A stretch of 64,000 nt of DNA from Amphiura filiformis (lineage: Eukaryota; Echinodermata; Ophiuroidea; Amphilepidida; Amphiuridae). The notes under the pieces are model-generated. The model was not told the origin of the DNA and searched no databases. It saw nothing but the letters and a program-made list of their open reading frames with translations. Where the stretch lies: positions 11,727,094 to 11,791,093 of the forward strand of contig NC_092647.1 in NCBI RefSeq assembly GCF_039555335.1. The letters are read 5' to 3'. Both the position numbers and the translations under genes were made by a program. This document shows positions 63,371-64,000 of this stretch, piece after piece. Numbering within the stretch: position 1 is the stretch's first letter; every line of letters begins with the position of its first letter.

Positions 63371-64000
63371 AATGTATATTTCAAGAAATTTGGGTTCAAA
63401 AATTCCGTATCAGCTCGTATCATCAATTCCGTAAATATGGCGTATAGAGGCACAACTTGACAATAAACTGAACTATTTAAACGTAAAGGACGCACTGGAT
63501 ACACATAAATTTGTGTTTCCTTGCTGGCGGAATAGTTGCAAAACTCTTTTGTGTCAAAAAAGTTGGACAATTTATGAATTATGATTGGCAAAATAGCGAA
63601 AGGAAATAGACTTTTCCAACCATGTAAAACTACACTGGGTTGTTGACATGGTCGACATACAGTAAGGCATATGCATGTTCCTAAAGTAGGAGGTAAGTAC
63701 TATAATTAATTGTTTAAAGTGCTCAACATACCAGCAAAAAGTAATATGGTCATCAGAGTACAGGGACTTTGTGAAATACTGGGTACAAAAAAAAAGTGCG
63801 TGAGCCGATATGCAACATCAAATATAAAAGCCGATTTACATAATTTCCCATGACCTTACAGAAGTGATCGTGCTCAAATATAAAACTATAGAGTTTGGTC
63901 CTTGATATGCACCATCAATTGTGTACTTGTGATTAATATTGCTAGGCAAACAATCACAGCAAACATGCCAAAATCCTCCCATTTCTCCTCCATTTACACA
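63371..64000. other. Sequence after the putative exon
   Basis: AT-rich. No convincing second exon, RNA gene or repeat boundary recognised before the window ends. If the exon at 63225 is real, this would be its first intron. Confidence 0.35.

Overview
The window is animal nuclear DNA: AT-rich, with short exons, long introns and very dense transposable-element debris. Interrupted genes with GT-AG introns, a TTAGGG-type telomeric tract, tRNA-derived SINEs, CR1/L2-like LINE remains and many palindromic MITEs point to a marine invertebrate, probably a deuterostome such as an echinoderm. That placement is inference from sequence style and gene families, not a phylogenetic result.

There are two well-supported protein-coding genes, arranged divergently about 20 kb apart. 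On the minus strand (16093 down to 8246) lies a nine-exon ABHD1/ABHD3-type alpha/beta-hydrolase of 415 residues, with an N-terminal membrane anchor and a complete Ser/Asp/His triad. On the plus strand (35900 to 54773) lies a 14-exon cytosolic aspartyl-tRNA synthetase (DARS1) of 526 residues, with all class II motifs and a lysine-rich N-terminal extension. Both reading frames close without a frameshift when all splice junctions are joined. At the right edge (63225-63368) there is a plausible first coding exon of a third gene that I cannot name.

Region by region: 1-8.2 kb is repeat-rich. It holds LINE fragments, a TA-flanked long-TIR element, a telomeric tract between exact 11-bp direct repeats, a minisatellite that reverses orientation, and a TTAA-flanked palindromic element. 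8.2-16.1 kb is the ABHD gene. 16.1-35.9 kb is an intergenic transposon graveyard. It holds a TTAA element, several hAT-like elements whose ends read CCCGGGGG and which carry 8-bp duplications, SINEs, a PIF/Harbinger-like MITE, a 4.1-kb structure bounded by inverted repeats with tRNA-like modules near both ends, and three segments of about 0.8-1 kb built on reiterated 15-17-bp motifs. 35.9-54.8 kb is DARS1, whose introns hold MITEs, a LINE remnant, a hAT-like element with a nested SINE, and a perfect 25-bp hairpin. 54.8-64 kb is again mostly repeats.

The two genes are housekeeping or lipid-metabolism loci with no evident functional link. I see no operon, CRISPR array or prokaryotic system. The strongest unexplained signals are the reiterated-motif segments (especially the one near 22.3-23.2 kb with roughly 190-bp spacing), the CCCGGGGG-ended hAT-like family, the telomeric insertion, the tRNA-bearing inverted structure at 23.6-27.7 kb, and a strong excess of the 8-mer TAGGCCTA.
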